Source: CAZMVU01 sp964569295 (GTDB lineage: Bacteria; Hydrogenedentota; Hydrogenedentia; Hydrogenedentales; JAGMZX01). Taken from it: DNA of 22,259 nucleotides. Of this stretch, positions 22,222-22,259 are shown one piece after another (positions within the stretch are counted from its first letter, which is position 1; the number at the start of each line of letters is the position of its first letter). Under the pieces are notes generated by a model. The model was not told the origin of the DNA. It searched no databases and saw only the letters and a program-made list of their open reading frames with translations. The translations under genes were made by a program, and so were the position numbers. Where the stretch lies: assembly GCA_964569295.1 (NCBI GenBank), contig CAZMVU010000064.1, forward strand, positions 1 to 22,259. Reading direction: 5' to 3'.

Positions 22222-22259
22222 GACTCGTATAAAGATCAACAAGAAGTTATTCGGGCACC

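Noticed and set aside
1..22259. tRNA, rRNA, CRISPR or insertion sequence
   Set aside because: No T-loop-like GGTTCGA motif in a cloverleaf context, no regularly spaced repeats and no transposase-like protein were found by eye; a covariance-model search was not possible.

Overview
The window is a stretch of GC-rich bacterial chromosome holding eleven well-supported housekeeping or accessory genes, two or three very small genes, and several intergenic regions rich in inverted and dispersed repeats. No rRNA, tRNA, CRISPR array, prophage or insertion sequence was seen. Strong third-codon-position G/C bias, purine-rich ribosome binding sites, a four-TM FtsK, a RodZ-like protein and a type II secretion F-family protein all fit a Gram-negative bacterium. 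The gene mix and GC level would suit an uncultured lineage such as Hydrogenedentota, Planctomycetota or a relative. That assignment is a guess, because nothing here is phylum-specific.

Layout, left to right. At 140-3071 (+) lie an HD-GYP phosphodiesterase (c-di-GMP turnover), then an EamA-type transporter overlapping a sugar-phosphate isomerase-like TIM-barrel enzyme by 20 bases. At 3357-4310 (+) is an unrecognised exported coiled-coil protein whose mature N-terminus carries two copies of a Trp-rich 20-residue motif. The gap 4311-4764 holds no convincing gene but is packed with small repeats and hairpins. At 4765-6393 (+) a GspF/PilC-like inner-membrane protein is followed closely by a membrane-anchored parvulin-type prolyl isomerase. 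A 51-codon gene on the minus strand (6479-6634) precedes argS (6773-8470, +), which has a near-consensus promoter.

The gap 8471-8899 carries a second copy of a hairpin repeat found at 4376. Cobalamin-dependent methionine synthase metH occupies 8900-12529 (-), with a long structured leader and one or two tiny genes upstream on the same strand (12906-13246). At 13511-17284 (+) are ftsK, a short RodZ-like HTH membrane protein joined to it by an ATGA overlap, and a small HD phosphohydrolase of the (p)ppGpp-hydrolase type. At 17370-22150 (-) are a class III aminotransferase and, downstream of it, a 1139-residue fusion of a CgeB-like glycosyltransferase, a TPR-like helical middle and a family-2 glycosyltransferase.

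Themes: the ftsK/RodZ-like pair links chromosome segregation or division with cell shape; the HD-GYP and small HD proteins point to nucleotide second-messenger turnover; the secretion-F/PpiC pair and the exported coiled-coil protein concern the cell envelope. No obviously new multi-gene system was found. The most promising undescribed material is the structured intergenic repeat family, the small minus-strand genes, the exported repeat protein and the two-glycosyltransferase fusion.
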